Shown one piece after another: positions 51,101 through 64,000 of a DNA stretch of 64,000 bases (within the stretch, counting starts at the first letter, position 1; each line of letters begins with the position of its first letter). A model generated the notes under the pieces. The model did no database searches and had not been told where the DNA came from. It saw nothing but the letters and a program-made list of their open reading frames with translations. Position numbers and translations under genes: made by a program. Source of the stretch: Rostratula benghalensis (Eukaryota; Chordata; Aves; Charadriiformes; Rostratulidae). The DNA is taken from positions 818,877 to 882,876 of the forward strand of contig VXAI01000246.1 in NCBI GenBank assembly GCA_013399305.1. Reading direction: 5' to 3'.

Positions 51101-53804
51101 GGGGCTCCCCAGCCCTGTGAAGCCAGCAGAGTGGGGAGAAAGCTGGGGAGGGGATGGGGAGATGGTGCAGGGACACCCCTGTGCCACACACGCTCTTGCC
51201 CACAGCCCGTGGGCCCCTCTGTGGGCGCTGAGCATGGTCCCCTCTGCGGTGCTTCCACAGCTGCTGGTGTCCCCTGCAAGCAAAGCAATCAGCGCGGTAG
51301 CTCCAGAGCATGTGAGCAGCTTCTAAATCTGGGGAAGGACTGAATCCTGGCAAAGACAAACAGTCTCGGGTTTCCATCACCCAGAACTGCTGGCCCGTGG
51401 TCCCAAACAAAAACCAGGATCGTTAGTTGCCGGGGAGATGCTGTAGGTCCCAGCTGCAGCCCCCCTGGAAAAGGTACCACTGTGACAAGGTGGCACTGAG
51501 ACCCCCGAAGCACAGGGGCAGACCAGAGGGGAAGGTAACCTCTTGTGTTAGCCACTGCCTTGCCAACGTAGAAGCTAAACAAGTTTCCTCCTGCTGTGGC
51601 TGAAGATTTCCCTGCGAGGTGATCTGGTCATCGGGTGCCACTTGTACCACACAGAGCTGCTTAGCTTCAGATCAGCCTCCTTGTCCAAGCATTTCTCACT
51701 GACACCTTTAAAAATCACTCTTAAATACTGCACATTTTTATAACGGAAGTCATCAGTTGCAACTGTCACGTACTTCCCATAAAAATCTCTAAGAAATAAC
51801 TCCTGGCAATCACTAAAAAGGAAATTTGCAAGATGCAACGTGCTCTCCAGCCTCTGCCATGCCCTGCTGCCAAACCTGCAGCTAAAGTCTTTGGTGCTAC
51901 CTGCAAAAGGGAAAACTTATTCTTTTGAATAGGTGGAAACAGCCATTTCAAGGGGCACAAACACAAAATTTCTGAATGCCTTTATATCACACAGCCATGC
52001 AGTTGCCCCCTGTTGATGCCCCTGCTCAGAGCTTGTGCTGCCCCTCTCACCTCACCCTGGGCAACACAGGGCGTGGGCTCCACTGCAAGGAGGCACCACC
52101 AAAACTCCCTAATAACCCTCTCCCTGTTCTCCAAACCACCCAGAACAAAAATGCTCGATTCACAAGGTATTTTGTCCCAAACTGGTGAAGCCCTGGATGC
52201 AGAAACTCAGACCAGTCCCGTTACCTTGCATTGCGGGAGGCGACGGGGCAGCGTGAGAGAGACCCCCGGGCGAGAGGCAGCTCTTGGAGCACGGATGGAC
52301 AGAGCAGGTGGGACAGCAAAGGGACTCACCAGTAAATCATCACCTCACCAAGCAAAACACCCAAGTGCTTGCCCAGGAACAAAAGCAGCCACATCATAAA
52401 CCAGAGGGTGACATCAGCACAGGGATTGCATTTCCTACAGAGGTCTAAATGTCATTACTTGTGACTGAAATTGGACACTTACAATTCAGGTTACTCTAAA
52501 TTTTCATACGAGGCGTAAGAATTCCAATTCCAATTTTGTGTAAAACTCCCAAACCCTTTCTATTTCTCAACGTCACGATGACAGAAAAGAAAGAACAGGC
52601 AAAACTCTTCAAAGAAAGTGAAAAGCTAACGAGCATCATTATTAGCCTGTGACCTGCCAAGTCAGGTGCTAGTGAGGTGAGCAGCAGAACTCACTGATGT
52701 CCAGGGGAAAGGGTCAGTGTTGCTCAAACAGCAAAATCGACTTGGAGCCCAGTTATTCAAACCCTCTGGATTGCCCTCTTCCATTCTCCACTCCAAGTTC
52801 TGCTCTGCCTCTCCTCCTGAAGCCAAGACCCCCAGCATCACGAACTTCATCGCCCCTGAGCAGAGTCACCCTTTCGCAGAGCACGAGGCGTGACGTGGCC
52901 TGAGCAGATGGTCCAACACCTTCACCAGCCTCACGTCCCGTTGTGATTTTCCACACACAGCTCTTCAGGCTCTCCAAAAGCAACACATCCAAGGCTTCTA
53001 TACAAGCGCAGCGGGCCGGGTTTAATCTTCCCGTGAGTTACACAATGTTTGCACAGGGCTGAGAAATACTAGAAATAAAACTTCTCTTGGCCAAGTTACA
53101 TGCAACAACACTCACTACTTTTTGCTATTAACAACTCTTCAGTAAGTACCACAGATTCTCTACATATTCCAGAACCCTCCGAGTTGGGCATCGCAGCGAT
53201 TTTCTTGACGTGAAGTGTTCGCCGAGTTAAAGGCAGCCACTGAAATGCCTTAAAATTTAAACACTGACTTTTCTATTTGGAGATTTCCACGTGCCAAGGA
53301 AAGGGGCAGATGAGAAGAACTAATTCTCATTCGAGGACACAAACTAAGGATTAGTTTCTTTACTTGGAAAGCAGTATATCTCCCTGACTCCCCACTGCAA
53401 ATAACAAATATCTGTGATGATCCAGTGCAAGAGCGCTCGGTTTCCATGGATCTGACATCCCAAACCTCTCACAGGATTGTTGCTTCCCTCAAGTCCCTAA
53501 CAGCTGTCACCAGCAAAAACATTATTTACCCTTATAATACCTGCAGGGCAGGGAGTTATTTTATCTCCCTCCTGGGATTTGCACCTCGGAGGGTCTTGGC
53601 ACAAGGCGAGCCTGGTAGAACTAAAAATGGAACCAAGCCCCAAGTCCCCGTCCATCTTTCTTCTCCTCCTGAGACGCAGCACATTTCCCGTCAGCTGGAA
53701 ACTCTGACACCCACAGACGCATGTTACGGACCGATGGCCAAACAGATTCCACAAACTGAACTTTTTTTTTTTGTGAGAAGCAAGGGAAAAAGGAAGAGGA
53801 GGAC

Positions 53805-53850
53805 ACGATCTTTAAGGTCCTTCCCAACCCAGACCCTTCTTCTATGACAG
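53805..53850 (+). mobile_element. CR1 LINE 3' tail remnant
   Basis: Reads ATCTTTAAGGTCCTTCCCAA followed by CCCAGACCCTTCTTCTATGA, the end of the CR1 3' untranslated region and the first terminal repeat. Only the tail is recognisable; the body to the left does not resemble CR1. Confidence 0.55.
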
Positions 53851-54227
53851 AATAACACCAGTACCGTGCAGCTAAAGTACAGTTAATCCAGAGTCCGGAC
53901 CTTTCGACCCGCTAATGCTGAGCCTTTGCGAGTTGGTGTTAGCTCTTGGGAACAGGGGGAAAAAAAAACCAAACCAAAAACCCCATGTTTTCCTTAAATG
54001 AGGGTTGTGGAATTTCAAGGGGAGGTCAAAAGCCTGGCAGAAGTCAGCAGGTCAGGCTGGTACGTGGGATCGTGGTGCTGACAGGAGGAGTCCTTGGACT
54101 CAGAGACAGCTCAGGGTCCACTTCTGCTGCTGTTCCTACCTCACCATCCTCACACCCCAAGCAGGGGCTAGGAACCTGCCATCAGCTGCGGACCTTAAAG
54201 AGGGATTTACATCTTTATGGTTGCACT

Positions 54228-54275
54228 CAAGTATCTTAAAGGTCTTTTCCAACCTAAACGCTGTGATTCCGTCTT
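54228..54275 (+). mobile_element. Degraded CR1 LINE 3' tail
   Basis: Contains CTTAAAGGTCTTTTCCAACC then TAAACGCTGTGATTCC, a diverged match to the CR1 3' end on the plus strand. It is short and old; the rest of the element is missing or decayed. Confidence 0.5.
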
Positions 54276-57200
54276 CAACCCTGATAAAATCAGGCCTTTC
54301 AGGCAGACATTTTACATTACTACTCAACTTCTTTTGTTTCACTGTAAGAGCCTTAAAAACCAGACATTTTTTCCCCATCAGTGCCGACTTAGTACACTAG
54401 TACACACGCTGTTTTAGGGGAAAATGGCACGTTCTGCAGCCACACGGACCTGAACCACAGCAGAAAATACCTAACGCCCCATAGACCCTCACCAGGGAAC
54501 TCCTGTGGGCCTGCACCGTTCAAGAAATAAGGCTGCTGCACAGTTACAGGAAAAACACGTGTCTGGAATAGGCTCTAAAGCTGTAAGATGCAGCGTGAAA
54601 AATCAGCTGCTAATTGTTTTTGCAATTTGAATTTTGTAGTAAAAAAACCTCCTGAAGACCTCAGGAGGCAGAGCTCTGCCTGGAAAGGATTTTTTATGGT
54701 TTACGCTGTAAACCCACAGAAAGCAGGGATCTAGAAGGGAAACAGTTCATTACAGCTAAAATACTCATCCTGGGTTCTGCCTGAAACAGCTGGGATTATT
54801 TCTCCAGTTAAGCAAATTCCTGTTACTGAAACTCACTCTGATATTTAAAGAAATTTGGAAGAGATGCTGAGTAGTCACTCTTCTTCCCAGTTATCAATTA
54901 ATACAGTCTCCGTCTTGTTAAGTTTCTAAGTGAACACTTGAAATTTGGGTAAGCAAATTCAAAATATCAGGGCCATATTTACATTCCAGGGTAATAATTA
55001 AATATTTAATATCTTGTGGTTCCAGAATTCTAGGTTTTTCTATGCACCAGAATAGTTAGTCATGTAAAAACCATCTGTAGCAGCTGGAAGACATTCATTT
55101 GGCCCGCTAAGATTCATTAGTTTAAAAACACATAAATAAAGCGTTCATTTTATTTCCAAAAAGCTAACACTGCTGCTTGCAGCTCTGCGAGGGTGCCTGG
55201 TGAATAATGCTTATGCAATGTTCTCAGCAGGAGCTATGGGATGCCACAGTTTCACAAATGCATATGAATATCTGTTAACCAAAACAAGTCTTGTAGTCAG
55301 GTTAATGCTCTTCGGCACTAACTCATTATTCACAGCAATATGAAAACCAGCTTGCAAACAGTTCAGTCTCTACTTCCATTCTCTCTCCCCTGCTCCCAGA
55401 TTCCCATTGCTGGAATCGATTTTTAAGCATTACTGATGAAAAGAGATTTCTCTTCAGAACTGGGATTCGGATACCTGTGTTAAAGGACTACAAAACACAA
55501 GCTCCCACGCACGCTTTTTTCTCTCCAAGAAGTTCCTGCATAATCTCAATAGAGCTTTTTAAAAATCAAGTAAACAAGAGGCACAGCTGAGATTGTAAAA
55601 AAGAGAGTTGGATTTGGCTTAGTATCCACAGGGATTGCTTTTCTGGCCACAGTTTGCAAAGGGTTATTTATTGGCCAGCCATTTTTCTTTTGCTGGAAGA
55701 TGCTGAGGTTTTAGCAAAGTTTCTGCAGAGTATGCAACAGCATTCAGCATTTGCTCAGCTAATGAGTTAAACCATTGCAGCTCTCCGATGACTTGAAGAT
55801 TATGGGTGTAGGAAAAGGGAATGCTCAGAGAAGGGAACTTTCAGCAGTCACCACCAAACTGTGGTTAAAACAGACACCACTGACTTTATTCAGCTCCCAA
55901 ACCTCAGACAGTTTCCATTTTCTCAATAACAAAGCATTTTTGTGGAATGAGGTAACAGCCTCCATCTGCCAGGTCTAACTCTCCACTAGGATTTCTCAAG
56001 AGCTGCTGAACCAGGAGGCTGCAGGAGCTCCCCATGCCTGGGGACAAAGGGACAATGCACTGGGACAGAGGTGGAGAGGAGCCTCTGGCAGTGACACACA
56101 AACACTCCCAGGAGATTGAATCAAAAGTAGCCTCAAGGGAGGTCCAGGCTCCCAGCTGAAGAGGGACAGAGGCCCAGGAAAGAGAGACTTTTCAGTGAGG
56201 ATGGACTGGGAGAGGACAAACGGGTGCTGCAGGTTGGGTGTTCAGCAACAACCCATCAGGAAGGTGTCACCAGAGCAGTGATTTTGGAGCGACACGGGTC
56301 CCTGAGTGCACATTGTGAGATGCACAGTGCCCAAGGGAACACGGCTCCCTGCTCCCCGAGGATGGCACAGCCCACGGGGACGGCTGCTCAGGCTGGATTT
56401 ACCCCTCCAAACCCAAACCCAAACCTGTGATCTGGGCCAGAGCAGTCGCAGCCTCAGAGCAGAGCTGGGAGGGGCTTTGGTTTTGTTCTTGCCTTGTTTT
56501 TTTCTCTTGGCAGCCTGTACCCCAGCCTCCCATTCCAGGGATGCCAAGCACCCATCCGTTCTTTTGACTTCAGACAAACCAGCTCAGTCCTCCTGAAAAG
56601 CAGAACGTTCGTTCAGGTTCTGGTGAAGATTCTGCCTCCCGTCGGGACCCCCCCACCTGGCTGCCCCAAAACACACCCTTTTGTCCTTCAGCTCCAGGTT
56701 CAACACGTCCTGACCCATCAAAGGTTGAGCAGAAGAGTCCGGCCCCAGGCTCATCACCCAAACAAAGGTAAAAACCGTGGAGGAGGAGGAGAGATGAGAC
56801 CATCTGGAAAGTGCTTGGGTGAAAAGGGGGCTACGCAGCACAGAACATCAGGAAATGATCTCCATGGTGCGTGCGAGTCTTCTGATCTATTTTTTGTCCC
56901 TGCTTATATAAATCTTTAAAAAGCAACGCAGGAAACTCTCCAGGACATGGCAGCAACTGGTGCAGTGAGTGCCTCCGACCTGGGGCTCAGGCAGGTCAGA
57001 ACATACAGGATCCAAAACTCAGCTACTGCTGTGGTAAATGGTGCTGCCAAGAGCAGTTATTCACACCATCTGGTGCCCTCATTCTGCCCGTGTGACAGAA
57101 GACACTTGAATACAAATCTTAAGAATCACAACTCAGAGGGATTAGAGAAGATTTCTAGAAAACCCATTCCAATTGCACTGTTTAAGTCTGGTGCGTCAGG

Positions 57201-59792
57201 TTTTATATTTACAAGGACAAAGATTCCCAAGCAGAAAGCCATTTGGCGTGAATTTAATTGAAATTTGCAACTTTCAGATCCATGATAGTAGAAATGTACG
57301 TGTAGGTAGTGCCACTGAACATCCACCAGAGCATCAGCTTGACACACTTCTGCTCTATTCTGCCACAAAACTCTCTCGCCAAAGCCTCAACAAAAATCAA
57401 ATGCATTTAACCCTGGTGCAATTTAGTCCTAGGGAGATGCTGAAATCTGTGCATTTATACCTTAGTCATTCTCACTAACAAGCAGCAAACTCATAAAAAT
57501 GCATGGAGCAACTGGAACTCAACTCACCTGCAACCCAAATTGAGCAACGTGCTAATTAGGAGAGACATTTCACTTCCAAAGATGCCAATTCTCTAACCAT
57601 CAATCTTTATTTCTGCAGACCAGACAGCTCCCAGACATGCACTGATGCAAACCCAGAAGGAGCTTTTTCATATCAGAAGATCTGGGGCACACTCCCACCA
57701 CTGCTGCTAATTTCCTGAATGCATCATCCAACTTCCTTCCCACCTAGACATCTAGTTCTCTCATCGAAAGCAACTTCTCAGCTGGTTTTCTGAAGGCCCT
57801 TGTCTTTCTGTAGCGCTTTCTTGTGAAGTTTTGAGAACACTAATATTGACCCCCCTGGCTCTGCTGTTCAATACCCTGCACCCAGCCTGGAGAACCCCCC
57901 TGCTGCGTGGTGCACCTTCCTCCCCAAGCCAGGACAAAAATCTCTCCCAAACCTTCCTATGAAGAAGGCTACTGTCAAATCTCAAAAAATCCACGCTGCT
58001 GCTCCCAGTTTGAGAGCAAGGTCAGCCAAGGCAGACTTCCATCAGAGACGAGCTCTTCTAGAGAAGGCTCCCTGGAGATTCTAAGAATAGTGCAGTCCAG
58101 CCCAGATGGCAGCAACGTGCAGAGCACATTTCCAGCAAGCACAGCGACTGGGCAGAGGATTTTGCAAACTAAAGTCCAGCCTGATTTGTGCCATCTGCAA
58201 GTGAAACGCTGAGGTCTAGGCTGAGGCCTTTGGGAAAGGTCAGGATAGTCTTACAGGCTCTTAAGATATTTCTTTTTTTTTCCACTCACTATTCGCTTCT
58301 CAATTCCTTTGTTAAAAGATAGTAATCTCTTTGTAAGGCAGTTACTTGGAGCCAAGAGTTTAGATATTATTGCAAAACATATGCTTAAAAGAGACTGGAA
58401 ATGATGTTGGCAGTGTTACAGAGGAGAGCAAAGCGCAGCTTTGGGTCAAAACAAAAAAAAAAAATAAATCTAAGCTAGTAGGCAATTCCCATGTGATAGT
58501 TCAGGAGAGCCAGCAAAAGCTTCTTCTAGAAAGAAAACAATACTGTGAGAACGAAGCTAACAAGAGCTGGCTGTTGGAAAAATAAAACGGCCAGTAATGA
58601 GCCAGTTTTGCACAAATCCAAGAGAATCTTTCTGGGAAACCGACCCAAGTCATTACGCTGGAAAGCCCCAAGGGACTGGGGACCTCGAGGCTAAAGGCTG
58701 GCAAATTGCTTCATCAGTTAAGGTCGATCCCGATGTTTTCTACTGCGTAAGAATAATTTGTTTTAGCCTACAGGTCTCCTCAGAGCGATGGGTAAATTCG
58801 AGCTGCTTCCTCCGGGAAGGCAAAGGGAGCACTCGGCAAAGCCCTGCCCAGCGGGAGGCTCTCAGGAGGTTTCCCATCCCTCCAGCCCAGTGCTCAGGCT
58901 TTGCCCTGCGCACCCCAGTACTGCCAGCCAGTTACCCACTGGGAAAACCACCCTGGCCACTTCAGCCAGCACCCCAGCAGCAAGCAGTTGCCACAAAAAC
59001 GCGATGACTGCGTCTCCACAAAAGCATCTCTTCTGGAGACCCCTTCACCCCAGTTGGAGCAATTATTCTGATGCATCTCGTTTTCCGAAGGGATGAGGAG
59101 ACCTTGCTCTGTCTCCCCATTTCAGGGAGATTAGTCAATGCACCAGGAAACAGGTAGGCTGATGCAGGGAGATAAAGGCTAGGCTTTTGTTTGCAGTTGT
59201 CTCCTCCATTTCCAGCCCAGCTGCTCACAGTTACAGGAGTGCACTGAGAGCACAGAAGACAATGACTGCGATCTCTTGCTTGTGCTTCTGTGCTGGAAGA
59301 GGAAAATCCTGCGTTGGCAGGAGGCCCCAAGGTGCTGTCTAATGACTTTCCTCCTCTTCCAACTCCTTTTTCTGATTCACGTTGCCATCTTCCTCGCAAT
59401 TGACCTAAATAACATGTTCGGGCAGCACTGGAAGCCTTTCCACCTCATGCTTCAGTGGCAGCAAGATCTCTGCATCTGGAAAGGGCATTTCCCAAGAAAA
59501 AAAAAAAAAAATCACACAGCAAGAGGCTGGGGAGCGTCCTTCCTGAGAAAAGGAGAAAAGCACCCTGTCTCACTTCATCATCAGGCTCCTGGCTGCCAGG
59601 AGAACAAAAGTTGCCCAGGAGCAGAGAAAACTGAGCCCAGCTCATCCGAAAAACGTGGGCAGAGCGTTTGGTTACCTCATTTCCAGGTGCACCCTCAGCA
59701 GGAGCTCCACTGGCTGGGGATGAAAGAAGAAAAACCTTTCCTAGCCCCGGACTCGCCTGTACCATTTCGGGTAATTATTGCCCAGCAGCCTT

Positions 59793-59824
59793 TAATCCTC
59801 TCCTCTCCTCTCCTCTCCCCCTCT
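59793..59824. repeat. (CTCCT)n pentamer run
   Basis: Four to five CTCCT-type units followed by a C-rich tail. A short pyrimidine simple repeat with no associated gene. Confidence 0.85.
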
Positions 59825-62256
59825 CAGCGCCGCCGTAGCCTTTTGCTCAGCACTTGCCACTCCACTGCAGAAGGGGATGGAGAGCACAATCCTGCACGAT
59901 CCCCCGGAGCCCGAGGGAGCACAGCCCAGGCCTCAGGAGGGGGAAAGCAAAGCAAGCCCCCCACAGGAGGATTGGAGGGGGGTCAGCCACCTTCAGACAC
60001 GGCAACACATGAGCACTTAAACCAGCCACTTATCCCAACAACTCCAGAACCTCTCCAGCTCCTTGCCTCAGCACCTTTTTGCAGCATTCAGCAGCGCTGC
60101 ATCACAGGGGTCAACCCAGCCCCCTCTCGCTCCATGGGGGCTTCAGATGCAGAAAGATTTTTTTCCAACCCTCTTGCAATCTCATTCCTTCCTTCACCAT
60201 GAGTTTAGTCACTCCTGAGAGCCCTGCAGATATCTCACCATCTTACAACCCCCCAGACTGCTGGTCTCAGCGGTATCTCACAGCAGTAACCTTCACAGGC
60301 TGCATACTGAGTAAATGAAAAAGTAAAATGCCAGTTGAAAAGGCATTTATTGCCAAGCAGGAAACATTTCTATTGGGGAAATAGAGGAAAGTATTGCAAA
60401 GCCACACAGAGGGCCACGGCACTGCCAGCTCCCAAGCCAGAAGTGCTGGGGGTTTGCGGGCAACAGCTTGCAAGGCAGGACCTGGATCCTCAGCAGCCCT
60501 AAAGATCCCCATCCCATTCAAAGTGTACACATAAATACAGTTCTCCTGTCACAACAGAGAGGAAATTATATGTGATTTGTCAGGTAATTGAGCTTTAAAA
60601 CTGAAGATGCATGCCAAACTCACACATCTCTGTGCTACAGCATGCCCATTTAGTCTACAAGAGCTAGCCCATATCTGTTATCTCTACATTTTTTTTATTA
60701 GCTCATGCTTACTTTGGCTGCACATCCAAGCAGTCATTTAAACAGAGAGAGAGAGGAAAATCTTGGACTCTCAACAATGGCCAAGCAGTTTTTAATCTGC
60801 CACCGGGGACAATGACGTGCCTCCTATTGGTGTTTGGTACTGGCCAGGTCAAGTCTGACATGTGCTGAAGGAAGCACTAGGGAAGCAGATCCACAGCCTT
60901 TCCAACAACACTGAGTGTTTCCTTGAGCTATTCAGAGGTCCCTTTTTACCCCCCTCGTGTGTCGAGAGAATGGCTCCAGCTGCCCATCACCTGCACCGGC
61001 CTCTCCTCTGGCTGGATTTATGGTGCTGGAGGTTGCCAACAGCTCCAGGTTAGACACAGCCCATCCCTCAGGCTGACAGCTCAGACATTCAAAACTAAGT
61101 TAGGAAGCAGTAAAGATTACATCCTTGGCATCAGCCACCAAATTGGTGCTGGAAAATAAGTTATAATCCTGAATGGAACTGGCACCGGGCAGATTGGTCA
61201 TAAAGCCAACAATCTTCCATCCAGTGATGACCCCGGCCAGAAGGGTCCAGGGTTGTTATTTATCCACAGTGCCGATTTAAGAATTTATTTTTTCATGTAT
61301 TTGAGAAATTTGAAATACTTTGTAGAAGAACTCTGCAACTGGCGAGCCCAGGCCAATCCACAGTAATGTACTCAAAGCCAAATAAACAATTATGAGTTAA
61401 TGTTAACAGTCAGATGATCACAGCCCAAATAAAACCAAGTGAGACTGCACGATGAACAAGAACATAAATTTCAGCATTTTTCTTCTATTGCTGTTTGGAT
61501 TCCGTGATAACACATTTCTAAATAACTCTTCATTAATGATTAACTAATCACACTTATAATGCTATAACTCATCAACGTTAGCCCTAATGGACATCTCTTT
61601 CCGATTCCTCCCGGAGTAACACTGTCCTCTCAAAGGGCTCCAGCTGAGCAGGGGCAGCATCATCGTTCAAAAACCTGTTCTCCAGTTCACAAATACCAAC
61701 AGACACGAAGCCAGCCACTCGGCAGAGGCAGTTCTGCTCAGATGAAACACAGGAAGGTGGAAGCCATGTGGCATTCTTCAGTTTCCCCTTTCCTTTCACA
61801 ATCAGACCCTTGATATTTTCTTCAACAGGAAAACTGACACTCCCCCTTCCCTGCAAACTGCTGACAATTGTCCTTTACACCTGGCAAAACCAGTGCAAAA
61901 ACGGCAGGAAGAGGAGAAACAAAGACCACGGGTTTTTCTCAGCAGAAGGGAGCGCTTTCCTTCCCAACTGCAGCTGAAAGCCCCACCACTTCTGAATGAA
62001 CAAACTCCAGCAGCCACCCACCAGCCCTCACGGGCAATGCCACCCCCAGACCCCCCAAGGAACCACCACGAAGGGGGAGCTGAGGGTCCCACCCGAGGCC
62101 CTCTGCAAACTCAGCCCTTGCTCTTCAACATCCTGTCCCCAACAGGGATCCTGCACCCTTGGCAGTTACCTGAAGGCTAACAAACACTGGTAAAGTTTCT
62201 CTGCTTCCTAACAACTGATCTTTTCCTAGATGCAGCTGGTGTTTTCCTCTTATAAC

Positions 62257-62310
62257 TGTCCTTTTTTTTTTTCCCTTTCTTTCCCCCCCCCCCCCCCCCC
62301 CTTCTTTCTA
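62257..62310 (+). repeat. Long pyrimidine tract with 19 consecutive C
   Basis: A T-run, then CCCTTTCTTT, then C at 62283-62301, then CTTTCTAATAG. The C-run could fold as an i-motif, or a G-quadruplex on the other strand. The tract ends in TAATAG, which looks like a splice acceptor for a plus-strand transcript, though no matching exon was identified. Confidence 0.9.
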
Positions 62311-64000
62311 ATAGGGTCAAATGCTGAGCAGAACTGCAAGTGCCACTGGCACCACCTCCTCCCCAGACCGAGCTGGGTGCTCCACGGTGGGCATGAACAG
62401 TCCAAGAACAGAGGATGTCAACTCAGGATACTGAACAGTGAATACCAGAGGAGAAAAGAGGTTTCCCTACTTGAGCAATTACAAGAAATTAGGGAGCTGT
62501 TCATCTCGTTAAGAAGTTTGGCTTTTATTCAGACCAGCCAGTCAGCCCCCGGTTTTCTGTCGATACCTCCCATAAATTACCTTCTCCATAAATACCTGGA
62601 GACTCTCTCACACAGAAGGTGTGACAACCTCACACAAACACAACCTCATGCAAGTGAAGGACAGGGGGAAATCCCACAAAGACCCGCACGGGCCACCACG
62701 AAAATCTCGTGTATGAGCGCTGCAATCAGCATAAAAGTCCTTTTCCAGGGGGAGGGGGTGGGAATCACTCGAGCACTAAGAGCAAGCAATTTATTCCATT
62801 TTCCTGCTGGCATTTCAAGTAACAGCCATCTGAGTGACCTGCTCCCCTCAAAGTTTTTCCTGGCTCCATCAGTTAAGGGTTCACCCCCCCACCCCTTAAA
62901 TCTGCCTGTTCCAAAACCTGGGAAAACATCAATGAGCTCAGACCCCTCAGAAATCTACTGACCTGTGAATGCTGATGGCAGCCACACCAGGCTGGTCCTC
63001 TACAGGAGAAAAAATGAAGCATGAGTGATCAGGGCAAGCACAACGAGACTTGTTGAGGAAGAGACTCCTGCCTATTTCCAAAGACACTGCCTTTGGTGTG
63101 TCACCACCACTCCCCGTGCACAGGTATAAGGAGTTCCTGTTTCAAAACACCACCTTTTGCTGCAGAGCATCCACTATAATTAGTGCCCACAACAAACTAT
63201 GTTGCCTGTATTTTTGTCTCCTGTGCTATGCCATCGATCTCAAAAGCATACAAAAACCACAGCCCTGGCTGGGTAAGAACTAAATGAATACTCACAACCC
63301 TAAGGAAGCAGCCAGCAAGAGAAATAAGAGCACCATAGGGTCTCCATCCTTGGAAAAGGAAAGAAACCAGCACAAAAGTCAGACAAGAAATTGTCAGACT
63401 TCCCCTTTCCCGCTGATGGTCTGCCTATCAAGAAGTTAAACCACATTCTGACAGGGCAAATTAGGGAAATAAGGCAACTTCAACGCCTTTTTGAGCGCCA
63501 GAAAACTATTACCCATTTAAATACCTGCGACTTAGAGGCTGCTTCTTAAGGAAATACCCAAGAAAACACTTCTGAACAGTTAACGGGAAAAGAATATGTG
63601 ACAGGCACACACTCAGAGGGGCTGGAAGAGCCACAGATTTCTAATGCTTGGGAGAGAAATCAGGAAGGAAACCTCCCCACACTCTCCTCGGGACACGGTT
63701 CCAGCCTTCCCCGCACCCCTCTAATAGGATTTCCACTTTGGAAAGATTTCTTGATGTTTTTTAAAACGGGGAAACAGCGAACGTATTCAGTTCAAAGTCT
63801 GAGACCTCCGTATCCAAGCCCGCACTGAGCAGCTGAGTAACCCCCACCCCGGGCCATCCCTCCGGGCTGCGAGTCGGTGGGAGAGGAACTCCCACACGCA
63901 GGCTTCAACGACAGCCCCGAATTCTCACCAGAGAGTCAATGTGATTAATGGAACCACAAGTGTGAAATACCAACAAAACTGGAAACAAAAAAAAAAAAAA

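Larger units (their letters stand above)
42101..64000. other. Large interval without recognised genes, upstream of FHL3
   Basis: About 22 kb. No coding exon with similarity to a known family was found on either strand. It holds two CR1 tails (53.8 and 54.2 kb), poly(A) runs, a pentamer run near 59.8 kb and a long C-tract at 62.28 kb. A small CpG-dense spot at 43026-43055 could mark a promoter remnant. The FHL3 noncoding first exon and cis-regulatory DNA are expected here. UTP11, which is next to FHL3 in human, is not visible. Confidence 0.5.

Noticed and set aside
51575..51838. 87-codon minus-strand frame with protein-like composition (FLFSDCQELFLRDFYG)
   Set aside because: No recognised family, no in-phase splice partner within reach. 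Kept out for lack of support.

Overview
The window is vertebrate nuclear DNA, most likely from a bird. It carries CR1 LINE fragments of the avian type and has short introns. The gene order INPP5B - SF3A3 - FHL3 matches human chromosome 1p34.3. All four protein-coding genes found lie on the minus strand. I assembled them by hand from splice sites, reading-frame phase and protein similarity recalled from the known families.

Layout from left to right. (1) Positions 1-17500: INPP5B, an inositol polyphosphate 5-phosphatase. Twenty-one coding exons are visible; the last exon(s) fall off the left edge. The gene has two CpG-rich regions. The one at 17.0-17.95 kb holds the full-length start. The one at 14.2-14.9 kb holds a phase-compatible alternative first exon that would give a form without the N-terminal PH-like region. 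(2) 20076-23200: an eight-exon gene I do not recognise as a named orthologue. It encodes a predicted secreted, GPI-anchored protein of 369 residues with a signal peptide, a 12-residue-repeat N-glycosylated mucin-like stalk, two twelve-cysteine Ly6/uPAR (LU) modules and a Pro/Thr linker. (3) 25301-32281: SF3A3, complete, 17 coding exons, 501 aa, with a CpG-island promoter. (4) 33041-33780: a 19-bp minisatellite just upstream of SF3A3. (5) 34-39 kb: no gene found, one assembly gap. (6) 39308-42100: FHL3, five coding exons, 279 aa. (7) 42.1-64.0 kb: about 22 kb with no convincing coding exon. It may contain a far-upstream FHL3 leader exon and regulatory DNA, but nothing there can be assigned.

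The three conserved genes have unrelated jobs: phosphoinositide turnover on endosomes, Golgi and cilia; U2 snRNP assembly; and LIM-domain actin/transcription co-regulation. They share a neighbourhood by conserved synteny rather than by pathway. The least expected content is the mucin-LU gene between INPP5B and SF3A3, where I know of no human counterpart.
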